From Psychroflexus salis (GTDB lineage Bacteria > Bacteroidota > Bacteroidia > Flavobacteriales > Flavobacteriaceae): a stretch of 64,000 bases of DNA. The position numbers and the translations under genes are program-made. Shown in pieces: positions 42,307 through 51,000 of this stretch. How positions within the stretch are numbered: position 1 is the stretch's first letter; each line of letters begins with the position of its first letter. The notes under the pieces are model-generated. The model had not been told where the DNA came from, searched no databases, and worked only from the letters and a program-made list of their open reading frames with translations. The stretch is from the NCBI RefSeq assembly GCF_014640175.1, contig NZ_BMGL01000001.1, forward strand, positions 1 through 64,000, in the 5' to 3' direction.

Positions 42307-43690
42307 ATTATTCAGTATTGTTTACACTACTTCTTTGTTTGCACAAATTGAAGGCACTTGGTACGCAAATTTAAATGCAGCTGGCATCAATATTCCTTTG
42401 GTGTTTAACTTCGAAAAAACTTCTAATAATAAGTGGAATGGAACTTTAGATAGCCCTAATCAACAAATGTTCGATTTACAACTCGATCTTGTGCAGTTTA
42501 AAAACGACAGCCTACAGCTAAAAGCAAATGCTTTAGGGATATATTATAAAGGAAAGAAAAACAGTAAAGCCATTAATGGTGTGTTTAAGCAAGGCATGTT
42601 TAAAGCAGAATTAGCGCTAACACGTGAGCAAAAAAAACCAGAAGAAAAGAAATTAAATAGACCACAGGAACCCAAACCACCTTTTCCTTATACGGAAGAA
42701 ACTATTCAATTTCTAAATAAAAAAGACAGTATTACCTTAGCTGGCACACTTACCTACCCCAAAAACAAAAGTAATTATCCAATTGTAGTGATGATTTCGG
42801 GAAGTGGTGCGCAAGATCGAAATTCTGAAATACTAGGGCATAAACCATTTTGGGTAGCAGCCGATTATTTAACTAGAAACGGAATTGGTGTTTTACGATT
42901 TGATGATCGTGGTACAGCTGAATCTGAAGGAGATTTTAGTAAAGCAACTTCTTTAGATTTTATGGAAGACGCCTATGCTGCAGTTCAGTTTTTAAAAGAT
43001 GACCTTCGATTTAAACATACGGCAATTGGTTTGTATGGACATAGCGAAGGTGGCATGATTGCTCCACTTTTAGCAAACACTTACACCAACAAAGTAGATT
43101 TTTTAGTGCTATTAGCAGCTCCAGCGGTTGCAATTACAGATTTAATGTTAAAGCAACAAGAACTCGTAAGTCTAGCAAGTGGTATTGATGATGAAGAGAT
43201 TAAAATAAATGCGAAAATTAATAGTGGAGCCTACCAACTTATAACTCAATTTGAAGCTACTGAAAACTCTTCGCTGCAAAATGAGTTACAAAATTACTTT
43301 ACCAAAGTTACAGAAGAGTATCCGCAAATTGGCGCAAGCATGGGCTTAAGCAATCAGCGTTATATTATAAGTATGGTAAGTGCTTATACAAATCCTTGGA
43401 TGGTTTACTTTTTGAAATACAAACCAAAAGAACACTTAAAAAATTTAAAGCTTCCTGTTTTAGCTCTATTCGCAGAAAATGATTTGCAAGTTTCTGCCCA
43501 AGAAAATTCAACAAAAATGAAAGAATTGATTCTTGGTAAAAATCCAAAAAATGAAGTAAAAACCTTTAGCAATAAGAATCACTTATTTCAAAATTCAGAG
43601 ACTGGAAATATTGCAGAATATGCCGAAATTGAAGAAACTATTTCTACAGAAGTACTGCAAAAAATAGCATCCTGGGTAAAATCCTTATAA
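42281..43690 (+). CDS. Exported alpha/beta hydrolase (S9/S33-type esterase or peptidase-like)
   Basis: 469 residues. Signal peptide 1-22 (ending TSLFAQ), then an N-terminal beta-rich domain (about 25-140) of the kind found in DUF3887/YccT-like secreted hydrolases, then an alpha/beta hydrolase fold from about 150: MISGSGAQDRNSE, GVLRFDDRGTAESEG and the nucleophile elbow YGHSEGGM with Ser near 256. A C-terminal NKNHLFQ provides the likely His; the acidic residue is probably in ALFAENDLQV. Substrate unknown. Codons 1-7 form the right arm of a large hairpin. Confidence 0.82.
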   Translation: MKLRIRLFLLFSIVYTTSLFAQIEGTWYANLNAAGINIPLVFNFEKTSNNKWNGTLDSPNQQMFDLQLDLVQFKNDSLQLKANALGIYYKGKKNSKAINGVFKQGMFKAELALTREQKKPEEKKLNRPQEPKPPFPYTEETIQFLNKKDSITLAGTLTYPKNKSNYPIVVMISGSGAQDRNSEILGHKPFWVAADYLTRNGIGVLRFDDRGTAESEGDFSKATSLDFMEDAYAAVQFLKDDLRFKHTAIGLYGHSEGGMIAPLLANTYTNKVDFLVLLAAPAVAITDLMLKQQELVSLASGIDDEEIKINAKINSGAYQLITQFEATENSSLQNELQNYFTKVTEEYPQIGASMGLSNQRYIISMVSAYTNPWMVYFLKYKPKEHLKNLKLPVLALFAENDLQVSAQENSTKMKELILGKNPKNEVKTFSNKNHLFQNSETGNIAEYAEIEETISTEVLQKIASWVKSL

Positions 43691-43739
43691 AAAATGTATA
43701 AGCTAAAATTTTGCTGCTTTTAATTTCCCTATAAACCAA

Positions 43740-44951
43740 CTACATTTTAGCAATCCAATCTGCAGGATTGAGTTTGGTTTCATTTTTAGTAAGCATGAAG
43801 GTAAGTACATTTTTACCTGTAGACGGGTCTTTACCAACTTTACCTAATATTTCTCCAGCCTTAACCTTTTGATTCGGCTTTACCGAAAGATTAACTAGGT
43901 TTTTGTAAACACATAAATAATTTCCATGCCTTACAAATACAATAGGATTGGCTCCACGGACTAAGAAAATTTTGGAGACTTCGCCTTCAAAAATAGATTG
44001 AGCTTCTGCACCATCTTCAGTCTCTATGCGAATACCATTACTAATGACCTCTAAGGTATTTACAATATGGCTTTTGTTTACACCAAAACGCATGGTTAGC
44101 AAACCGCGTTCAACTGGCCAAGGTAATTTTCCTTTGTTCTGTTCAAAATTTTTAGCCAATGCTTGACCTGCAGGAGTTAGCTTATAAACCGAACTTGAAG
44201 TAGAGCCACGCTTTTTGTTTTCTGCGGCAATAGCTTCTTTAATTAGACGGTCTATTTCTTTTTCTATTCGAGCAATTTCTTTTTGCTTTTGTTTTATTTC
44301 CTTGATGTATTTTTTTTCGTCTTGCCTAATTTCAGCAATTAAGGCTTCTTGTTCTTTCTTATCGTTAATAAGCTCGTTTTTCACTATTCTATTTTGAGCT
44401 AAAACAGCTTCTTTATTCTTTTTTTGTTGAAATAACTCTTCATTTAGCTTTTCTAAGTCAGCTGTTTTCTCATTAATTAACCTACCTTGTTTTTCTCGGT
44501 ACTCAGCATGTTGTTGCATATACTGCATACGTTTGTAGGCTTGCTGAAAACTTTCGGAAGAGAATAAAAACATAATTCTGTTTTGTTCAGAACGGTTTTC
44601 GTAAGCCTTTATAATCATTTTAGCGTATTCAGATTTAATGAGCTTTAACTCTTCTCTAAGTGCATTGATTTTATTTGTGTTTTGGTTTATTTTGGCAGTA
44701 AGTAAATTAGCTTCTTGATTATTTATTTTAATAAGTTTTTCGGTTACTCGAACTTGTTCTTCAAGATAATTAACTTGGTCTAGTAAGGAGCTTTCTTCTT
44801 TGTTTGTAGCTTTTAAAATTTGATTAATTTGTTGTATTTCTTTTTCAACTGAACGACGCTGAGCTTCTAATTGGCTTTGAGTTTGCGCACTTACATACCC
44901 ACTAAAGCACATTATAATTATTAGGTTTAAAATGATTTTACAGCTTTTCAT
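43740..44951 (-). CDS. EnvC-like murein hydrolase activator with degenerate LytM (M23) domain
   Basis: 403 residues from the ATG at 44951; the codon before is TTG. Signal peptide 1-22, then a long coiled coil (about 25-250, e.g. RRSVEKEIQQINQIL), then an M23-type domain (about 280-403). The zinc ligands expected for an active metallopeptidase are not conserved: the region that should read H-x-H reads NVLTFMLTKN, and the early His is replaced in VISNGIRIETEDG. This is as in EnvC, which activates amidases without cutting itself. The role in cell separation is inferred. Its start overlaps the DUF4292 gene stop by one base. Confidence 0.85.
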   Translation of the reverse strand: MKSCKIILNLIIIMCFSGYVSAQTQSQLEAQRRSVEKEIQQINQILKATNKEESSLLDQVNYLEEQVRVTEKLIKINNQEANLLTAKINQNTNKINALREELKLIKSEYAKMIIKAYENRSEQNRIMFLFSSESFQQAYKRMQYMQQHAEYREKQGRLINEKTADLEKLNEELFQQKKNKEAVLAQNRIVKNELINDKKEQEALIAEIRQDEKKYIKEIKQKQKEIARIEKEIDRLIKEAIAAENKKRGSTSSSVYKLTPAGQALAKNFEQNKGKLPWPVERGLLTMRFGVNKSHIVNTLEVISNGIRIETEDGAEAQSIFEGEVSKIFLVRGANPIVFVRHGNYLCVYKNLVNLSVKPNQKVKAGEILGKVGKDPSTGKNVLTFMLTKNETKLNPADWIAKM

Positions 44952-45727
44952 CAAAATAATATTTCTTCGTAGTTAGATGGAATTTCGAACGGAAAACTTA
45001 ATTCTTCATCTACGCTAATGTTTCGGTAATTTAAACTAAGTTTAATCATTTCATCTTTTCGTTTGGCTAAAATATTAATTTCCTTTGGAAAAGGGCTTTT
45101 ATTAAGTTCTTTAAAAGCAGCATAATTTACACTTAAAAAATCTACTTGGTTATTATGTTTTACCAACTGCTCTTCTAAGCTAAAGTTTTGGGTGTTAATT
45201 CTTGCTTGCTGAGTTAAAAATGAATTGATTTGGTGTGTAAAAACAAAAGCGTTCTCTTCTACTTGTGTTTTACTTTTAGAGGCTTTTAATGGATAAACAC
45301 TTTGGGCAAATAACAAATTTTGCAAACCATTAAAGTCAATTTCTACACCAAGCAATTCACTTATTAGTCGAAAATCTCCATCAAAATACTGGTTATTTAT
45401 TTTTTCGTAAAATTGAACCCGTTGTGGTGTGATTTTTAATTTAGCAACCGTAAAGAATCCTATTGCCTTTGCGCTCATCCAAATGGTTTTATCCTTTTCT
45501 ATACGGTAAGTAATATTAATGCTTTGGGAGTAATTAGCATCTTGATAAGATGCTTTAATTTTTCCATTAATGGTTTTAAAGCTTGGTGCTAATTCGTTAT
45601 GAATAGCAATAGCTGCTTTTGCATTTTTAGCTGTTAAACCATCTTCTGCAATAAATTTTTTGGGTCCACAAGATAATAATATCGTGATTATAAAAATGAT
45701 TAACACCTTGTTTTTACTGCATTTCAT
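44951..45727 (-). CDS. DUF4292 lipoprotein
   Basis: 258 residues. A lipoprotein signal ends IITILLSCG, with the Cys at about 20. The body shows the DUF4292 pattern: FKTINGKIKASYQD, IWMSAKAIGFFTVAKLKITPQRVQFYEKI and QYFDGDFRLISELLGVEIDFNGLQNLLF. The fold is LolA/LolB-like, so a part in lipid or lipoprotein handling at the envelope is possible. It overlaps the TPR gene by 14 bp and abuts the EnvC-like gene, an order common in Flavobacteriia. Confidence 0.85.
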   Translation of the reverse strand: MKCSKNKVLIIFIITILLSCGPKKFIAEDGLTAKNAKAAIAIHNELAPSFKTINGKIKASYQDANYSQSINITYRIEKDKTIWMSAKAIGFFTVAKLKITPQRVQFYEKINNQYFDGDFRLISELLGVEIDFNGLQNLLFAQSVYPLKASKSKTQVEENAFVFTHQINSFLTQQARINTQNFSLEEQLVKHNNQVDFLSVNYAAFKELNKSPFPKEINILAKRKDEMIKLSLNYRNISVDEELSFPFEIPSNYEEILF

Positions 45728-47093
45728 CTAATTCTATTTTTGTTTTTTTTGCCTGATTCTTATAAGATTCTGCTTTATCGGCTTGTTGTATTTTTGCATA
45801 TGCTTGGCTTATTAAGTTTAAACTATCTACTTGCAGTTGCGATACTTCAAATACATAGTCTAAGCCTTCTTGTAAAACTGAAATTGCAGCTTCATATTGT
45901 GTTAATTCGAATAAAACCCTGCCTTTTAAATAATAAAAAACTGCTTGCGAAGGAAAAACTTCTAAAGCATTTTTTGAAGATTGTAGCGCTTCTTGAAGTT
46001 GATTCTGCTTCAATTGAAGAAAAATAACTTTTTGTTGCAAATCGAAACTATTAGGCTGATCGTTTAATGCTTTTTGGTAAAACTCTAATGCTTTTTCAGG
46101 GTCGCGTTGTAAGTAAAAATTTGCTTTTTCTTCATTACTGGCTGCATTTTCACCTTCATCTATAGCAATATTTAGAACTCTAATAAATTCGTCTTGATAA
46201 TTAGGGTTTTGGTCTACAAAAACTTTTAAAGATTGTACCAACTGGGTTTTAGCTTCTTCGCCAATAGCATTGTTAGCAAATACTTTTTTACTGTAGGCAA
46301 AAGCTTCAATAGGCTGATTTAACTCTAAATAGACCATGCTAAAAATAAAAGGTAATTCGTCTTGTAGTGGATTAACTTCTTCTAATTTATGAGCAATTTT
46401 TAAAATTTCACTAAAGTTTTCTTCAAGTTTATAAAAACTAATGAGTCTAAAGTAAGCATCTTCACTTAATGGATGTTCTGCTATTCTTTTCTTGTAATAT
46501 ACAATTGCTTCTTTGTAATTAGATGTGCTTTTATATACGGCATCTCGAAAATTATCTGTCAGTTTAGAAAAACCTTTTTTTTGTTCAAAGTCTTCAATTT
46601 GTTTAATGGCAAGCTTATATTTTTTGGCGAGTAATAAAACTTCCATATATTCTACATCTAAATCTATTCCTTTACTGCGTAAACGATGTAAAACTTCGGC
46701 CGCCTGATCGTATTTTTTTTGATCTTTATAATTTTGAAATAAGAGCAACTGCACATCAATTTTAGGTTGTGCTTTTAAAAGTTCTATGGCCTTTACGTAA
46801 TTGGTTTCTGCCGACGATAAGCGATTTAAAGCTTCTTGGTTTTTAGCCATTTCGACATAAATAACAGCTTCATTTTCGTTAATACTCACACATTGCGTTA
46901 GGGTTTCGATAGCCTTTTCATGTTTTTCGATAGCCCTAAGCTTGATAGCTGTAAAAAATAATTCTTGAAATTTATCGGTAACATTTCCTAAATCGTTTTC
47001 TTGAACAACTTGCTTTTCGGATAAATCTTGTGCATGTGCATAGGTTGTGCTAAAAAGCACAAACAAAATCCAAAAAACAAGTTTATAGTTCAT
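45714..47093 (-). CDS. Exported tetratricopeptide repeat protein
   Basis: 459 residues. Signal peptide 1-21 (ending YAHAQ), then helix-turn-helix TPR units across about 40-455, e.g. KAIETLTQCVSINENEAVIYVEMAKNQEALN (segments AIETLTQCVSINENEAVIYV and AKNQEALNRLSSAETNYVKA) and the late FYYLKGRVLFELTQYEAAIS. It is a periplasmic scaffold by inference, in the same run as the DUF4292 lipoprotein and EnvC-like genes. Confidence 0.85.
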   Translation of the reverse strand: MNYKLVFWILFVLFSTTYAHAQDLSEKQVVQENDLGNVTDKFQELFFTAIKLRAIEKHEKAIETLTQCVSINENEAVIYVEMAKNQEALNRLSSAETNYVKAIELLKAQPKIDVQLLLFQNYKDQKKYDQAAEVLHRLRSKGIDLDVEYMEVLLLAKKYKLAIKQIEDFEQKKGFSKLTDNFRDAVYKSTSNYKEAIVYYKKRIAEHPLSEDAYFRLISFYKLEENFSEILKIAHKLEEVNPLQDELPFIFSMVYLELNQPIEAFAYSKKVFANNAIGEEAKTQLVQSLKVFVDQNPNYQDEFIRVLNIAIDEGENAASNEEKANFYLQRDPEKALEFYQKALNDQPNSFDLQQKVIFLQLKQNQLQEALQSSKNALEVFPSQAVFYYLKGRVLFELTQYEAAISVLQEGLDYVFEVSQLQVDSLNLISQAYAKIQQADKAESYKNQAKKTKIELDEMQ

Positions 47094-47098
47094 AAAGT

Positions 47099-48112
47099 TT
47101 ATTCTAATGCAGAGTAGTCGCCGATACTTATGCTGGTAAATTTACCATTAAATTTAGCAAAATTACCAATCATAGAATTAGTTAAGTTTGCATTTTGAAT
47201 GAACGCATCTTCTTGAATAAGTGAATTTTTAATTTCAGAATTTTCAATAATGCTTCCTTTTCCAACCGAAACATTCGGACCTATTTTGGTATTCTTTAAA
47301 ACCACATTTTCGCCAATATAGCATGGTGGAATAATCTTGCTATTTTCATTGGTATGCCTTGGATTAATTAAAACTTCGGCATCTTCTCTTTTAATGAAGT
47401 TTAGCATTCTGGAGTTGGTTTCTACCGTTACATTTTTGTTACCACAATCCATCCACTCATCTACTTGTCCTGGTTTAAAAACAGCTCCGTCGGATTTCAT
47501 TTTTTCAATTCCATCGTTAATTTGGTACTCCCCACCACGAAGTATATTTTCATCTAACACATCTTGTAGTTTTTGTTTTAAAACAGCAACATCTTTAAAG
47601 TAGTAAATACCAATTACTGCTAAATCTGAAACAAACTCACTAGGTTTTTCTACCAAATCGGTTATTTTTCCCTCTTGGTTCATTTTTACCACACCATAAG
47701 CGCTTGGATTTTCAACTTGTTTTACCCAAATAACAGCATCGGCTGATTTATCTAAATTAAAATCAGCTTTAAAAAGTGTATCCGCATAAGCTACAACCGC
47801 AGGTCCTGATAAGGATTCTTGTGCACACATAATTGCGTGACCTGTTCCAAGTGGTTCATCTTGAAAGTAAATACTAGCTTTAGCCCCTAAATCTTCTGCT
47901 ATTTTAGTTAAATCTTTCTCTACTTGATCGCCAAAATCTTTGCCGATTACAAAAGCAACTTCATCTAAAGGTTCGTTTAATACTTTGGCAATATCTTCAA
48001 CCAAACGTTGAACGATAGGTTTTCCTGCAATAGGAATTAATGGTTTTGGAACGGTTAAAGTATGTGGTCTAAGTCGTGAGCCACGACCTGCCATAGGTAC
48101 AATTATTTTCAT
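47099..48112 (-). CDS. Sugar-1-phosphate nucleotidyltransferase with left-handed beta-helix tail
   Basis: 337 residues. The N-terminal nucleotidyltransferase signature is VPMAGRGSRLRPHTLTVPKP (6-25) with the metal-site Asp in VVAYADTLFKADF near 110 and DLVEKPSEFVSD near 150. The C-terminal part (about 250-335) has hexapeptide-like repeats (IGENVVLKNTKIGPNVSVGK). It activates a sugar-1-phosphate to an NDP-sugar; the nucleotide and sugar (glucose, mannose or other) are undetermined. It is not a GlmU because no acetyltransferase active-site His is visible. Confidence 0.85.
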   Translation of the reverse strand: MKIIVPMAGRGSRLRPHTLTVPKPLIPIAGKPIVQRLVEDIAKVLNEPLDEVAFVIGKDFGDQVEKDLTKIAEDLGAKASIYFQDEPLGTGHAIMCAQESLSGPAVVAYADTLFKADFNLDKSADAVIWVKQVENPSAYGVVKMNQEGKITDLVEKPSEFVSDLAVIGIYYFKDVAVLKQKLQDVLDENILRGGEYQINDGIEKMKSDGAVFKPGQVDEWMDCGNKNVTVETNSRMLNFIKREDAEVLINPRHTNENSKIIPPCYIGENVVLKNTKIGPNVSVGKGSIIENSEIKNSLIQEDAFIQNANLTNSMIGNFAKFNGKFTSISIGDYSALE

Positions 48113-48124
48113 GATTGAGTTATT

Positions 48125-48757
48125 TTATTTTAAAAATCCTAGTTTTTTTATGTTTTTATGTTGTTCGACAATATCTTCTGGAAATTCAGCTTTTATTAGC
48201 CAATTTACATCAAATCCATTGTGAATAGCAGTCATCATTAAATTATGGTTATCGCCAATTGATTTTCCCAATTCCTTCAATTTATCTTTTACGTCAAACA
48301 ATTCATCGGGATGTAATTTATGAGCTAAAATGGAAATTTTAAAAGCCCTAGCAATTATATCGACTAAAAGCTTTCTGGCATTGTTTGGTGTAGATTCTAC
48401 TATTTTATTATGGTTGCGTTTTATAACTTGATTTAACATTGCGCAATGCAAAACAACTTCTCCAAATTTATCTTTGGTTACTTTTACATTTTCATTAATT
48501 ACTCCACTTACATAACGAATATTCATAAATAAACGTCCTGAAGAAAAATCAGAACGAGAACTCATTTGTTTTACATCTTCTAGTACCTCAGACATTATTT
48601 TTGCTCTTTGCTCTTCTATGCTTAAATTATTTACAAGTTTAAACTCTAGTTGTTTAGCTAAGTTTATGTCCTTTTTAAGCAAAAGCAAAAGCAATTTATC
48701 TTTTTCCTTAGCAGGCAATTGGCTAGTGGCTTCTTTAAATTTATTGGTAAATTTCAT
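48125..48757 (-). CDS. Conserved hypothetical cytoplasmic protein
   Basis: 210 residues, lysine-rich, no signal peptide or membrane segment. Helical throughout by residue pattern (EKDKLLLLLLKKDINLAKQL; NNARKLLVDIIARAFKISIL). No catalytic motif is recognised. It is between dut and the nucleotidyltransferase gene with gaps of 10-12 bp, so it is part of that operon. Function unknown. Confidence 0.8.
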   Translation of the reverse strand: MKFTNKFKEATSQLPAKEKDKLLLLLLKKDINLAKQLEFKLVNNLSIEEQRAKIMSEVLEDVKQMSSRSDFSSGRLFMNIRYVSGVINENVKVTKDKFGEVVLHCAMLNQVIKRNHNKIVESTPNNARKLLVDIIARAFKISILAHKLHPDELFDVKDKLKELGKSIGDNHNLMMTAIHNGFDVNWLIKAEFPEDIVEQHKNIKKLGFLK

Positions 48758-48767
48758 ACTTTAAGCT

Positions 48768-49199
48768 TTAGTTCCCCGTACTTCCAAAGCCCCCTTCTCC
48801 ACGGGAAGTAGCATTTAATTCTTGCACTTCAAACCATTCGGCTTGTTCGTGCTGAGCAATGACGAGTTGAGCAATACGATCGCCATTTTGGATTGTAAAA
48901 TTTTCTGGAGACAAATTAATTAAAATAACACCTATCTCGCCACGGTAATCAGCATCGATGGTGCCAGGCGAATTTAAGACCGTAATCCCTTTTTTTAGAG
49001 CTAAGCCGCTCCTTGGTCTAACTTGTGCTTCAAAACCTTTAGGAAGCTCAATAAACAAACCCGTTTTTACCAAAACACGCTCTAAACTTTTTAAGTGAAT
49101 AGCTTCATTTAAATTGGCTCTTAGATCAACTCCAGCGGATTGTGAAGTTTCATAAGCTGGAAGTGGATGAGAAGATTGGTTAACTATCTTAATTTTCAT
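48768..49199 (-). CDS. dut: dUTP diphosphatase
   Basis: 143 residues, trimeric dUTPase type. All five motifs are visible: [10 protein letters not shown] near 24, [11 protein letters not shown] near 64, [20 protein letters not shown] near 77 with the catalytic Asp, RIAQLVIAQ near 107, and the C-terminal [10 protein letters not shown]. It cuts dUTP to dUMP. It overlaps the flippase gene by 11 bp. Confidence 0.96.
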   Translation of the reverse strand: MKIKIVNQSSHPLPAYETSQSAGVDLRANLNEAIHLKSLERVLVKTGLFIELPKGFEAQVRPRSGLALKKGITVLNSPGTIDADYRGEIGVILINLSPENFTIQNGDRIAQLVIAQHEQAEWFEVQELNATSRGEGGFGSTGN

Positions 49200-50655
49200 T
49201 TTTATCCATTTTAAAAATATGTATTATTTCCTGTTTTTCGAACACATAAACTAAAGATGAAAAAACAAGAATAAAGCCGATTCCTATATAGTAATTCCCG
49301 CTAAATACATAAAACGAAAGTACGGAAAATAAGATGGAAACGCTAAGGTAAGTTATAATTTTACCCATGGCATAAGGTACGGCATAGTGTTTTTTCCCTA
49401 TAAAATAAGATAAAACGGCCATGCTAGCATAAGCAAATAATGTAGCTATTGCCGAACCTACATAACCAATTTTTGGAATTAACCAAAGATTTAAAACAAT
49501 AGTACTGATGGCTCCAAAACTAGAGATATAGGCGCCATATTTTGTTTTATCGGTTACTTTATACCAAACTGAAAAATTATGATACATGCCTAAAAATAGG
49601 TTGGCTACCAAAATGATAGGAACAATTTGCATAGCTTCCCAATAACTTTCATCGCGGATAATCAGTTTCTTTAAAGGGTCGATAAACACAAGAACTACCA
49701 ACAGGATGGCTGCACCGACAATTAAAAAATATTTGGTAATTAAAGCATAGGCTTTTTTAGGATTTTTACTGGATGCATGGCTAAAAAAGAAAGGTTCGAT
49801 TCCCAATCGAAATGCAGTTGCAAACAAAGTGATAAACATACCCAATTTGTAACAGGCTGAGTAAATACCGATTTGTTCTTTGGCGATATTTGCGGGTAAT
49901 ATGCGTTCAAGAAGTAAACGGTCCATTACTTCGTTGATAGAAAAAGCAACTCCGGCTACTAAAATTGGCAAAGCATACTTCATCATGCTTTTCCAAAGTT
50001 GCTTATCGAAGCTCCATTTCAATTTTCTGAAAAACCCAGAAAGCAGAAGCAAAGTAGTAGTACTAGCTACAAAAAGAGACCAAAAGATGTACTCTACTTC
50101 ATAGTTTGGAATGTAGATAGCTTCTAAAAAAAGGTACCTACCCACAAGTTTTGGTAAAAGATAAATTAAGAAAACGTTCAAGCCTAAATTGATGCTTACA
50201 TTAATGATTTTGATCACAGTAAATTGAAGCGGTTTATTATTGGCGCGCAACCATGCAAATGGGATAATGGCTAAAACATCGAAAGCTAAGATCCAAATAA
50301 CCAATTGAAGAATTTTAGCTTTAATTTGCGTAAAGCTTTGTATCTGTTCAAATAAAAGAAAGCCTATGCAAACAAAAGCTACAGTAGTAAAAATAATAGA
50401 CCAATTGGCAGTTTGGGTAACTTTAGCTTTATCTCTTTCCTTATTGTAAAACCGAAAAAATGCAGTTTCCATGCCATAAGTTAAAATTACATTGAAGATA
50501 ACAAAGTAGGCAAACACAATAGAATATTCCCCAAAGGAAGTATTGGCAAGAATTCCTGTATAAAATGGCACCAAAATTACCGATAGCATACGAGGTACAA
50601 CAGAAGCTACGCCATAAAGAAAAGTATTTTGAAAAAGTTGTTTATAAACTCCCAA
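49189..50655 (-). CDS. Polysaccharide flippase (Wzx/MVF superfamily), second copy in window
   Basis: 488 residues with about fourteen transmembrane helices. [25 protein letters not shown] at the start ([18 protein letters not shown]) is typical of the oligosaccharide flippases of Bacteroidota O-antigen or capsule systems. The start is TTG at 50655. It heads the 43740-50655 envelope operon. It may move a lipid-linked glycan different from that of the EPS locus; its substrate is unknown. Confidence 0.86.
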   Translation of the reverse strand: MGVYKQLFQNTFLYGVASVVPRMLSVILVPFYTGILANTSFGEYSIVFAYFVIFNVILTYGMETAFFRFYNKERDKAKVTQTANWSIIFTTVAFVCIGFLLFEQIQSFTQIKAKILQLVIWILAFDVLAIIPFAWLRANNKPLQFTVIKIINVSINLGLNVFLIYLLPKLVGRYLFLEAIYIPNYEVEYIFWSLFVASTTTLLLLSGFFRKLKWSFDKQLWKSMMKYALPILVAGVAFSINEVMDRLLLERILPANIAKEQIGIYSACYKLGMFITLFATAFRLGIEPFFFSHASSKNPKKAYALITKYFLIVGAAILLVVLVFIDPLKKLIIRDESYWEAMQIVPIILVANLFLGMYHNFSVWYKVTDKTKYGAYISSFGAISTIVLNLWLIPKIGYVGSAIATLFAYASMAVLSYFIGKKHYAVPYAMGKIITYLSVSILFSVLSFYVFSGNYYIGIGFILVFSSLVYVFEKQEIIHIFKMDKNEN

Positions 50656-50675
50656 GTTTATTTTGGTTTAGATTG

Positions 50676-50706
50676 GTAAATTTATAAAATAAACTAGGTT
50701 TACAAA
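50676..50706 (-). promoter_or_regulatory. Probable promoter of the 50655-43740 envelope operon
   Basis: On the minus strand TTTG (50706-50703) is followed after 18 nt by TAAATTTAC (50684-50676), one mismatch from TAnnTTTGC. It is 20 nt upstream of the TTG start. Confidence 0.5.
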
Positions 50707-50767
50707 CTATTAATCTAAATTGAATAAAAGGAACAAGCTTATATTTCAACTCAAATTTTATGCAAAA

Positions 50768-50922
50768 GGGATGGAAGTGATTAGCCTGCAATGCGAAAAA
50801 CTATACAAACTTGTTTTTGCAGAGCGACCAAAGAAGCTCCTGCAAAGGCTTAGTTTTTAAGTTTTACAAATGAAGCCTAAAAACGAACAGCCCGACCTGT
50901 TGTTTTTCGACAGGATTTGCCC
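50768..50922 (+). ncRNA. Candidate structured RNA (Flavo-1-like?)
   Basis: The stretch has three stems: TTTGCAG (50816-50822) with CTGCAAA (50840-50846), extended by AGC/GCT; AGGCTT (50846-50851) with AAGCCT (50873-50878); and CCTGTTG (50896-50902) with CGACAGG (50908-50914). GGG (50768-50770) may pair with CCC (50920-50922) to close the whole. The landmarks GGGATGGAAG and GCCCGACC recur, from memory, in flavobacterial intergenic regions. It is in the 345-bp divergent gap before the aldehyde dehydrogenase gene. The plus strand is preferred from the landmark orientation. Not verified by any model search. Confidence 0.45.
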
Positions 50923-51000
50923 TTAAAAAATCAAAAACTCATCTAAAATTTAGTATTTTCGCAAGAATTGTTTGAATTAATTTAAAAAACACAAATTTAC

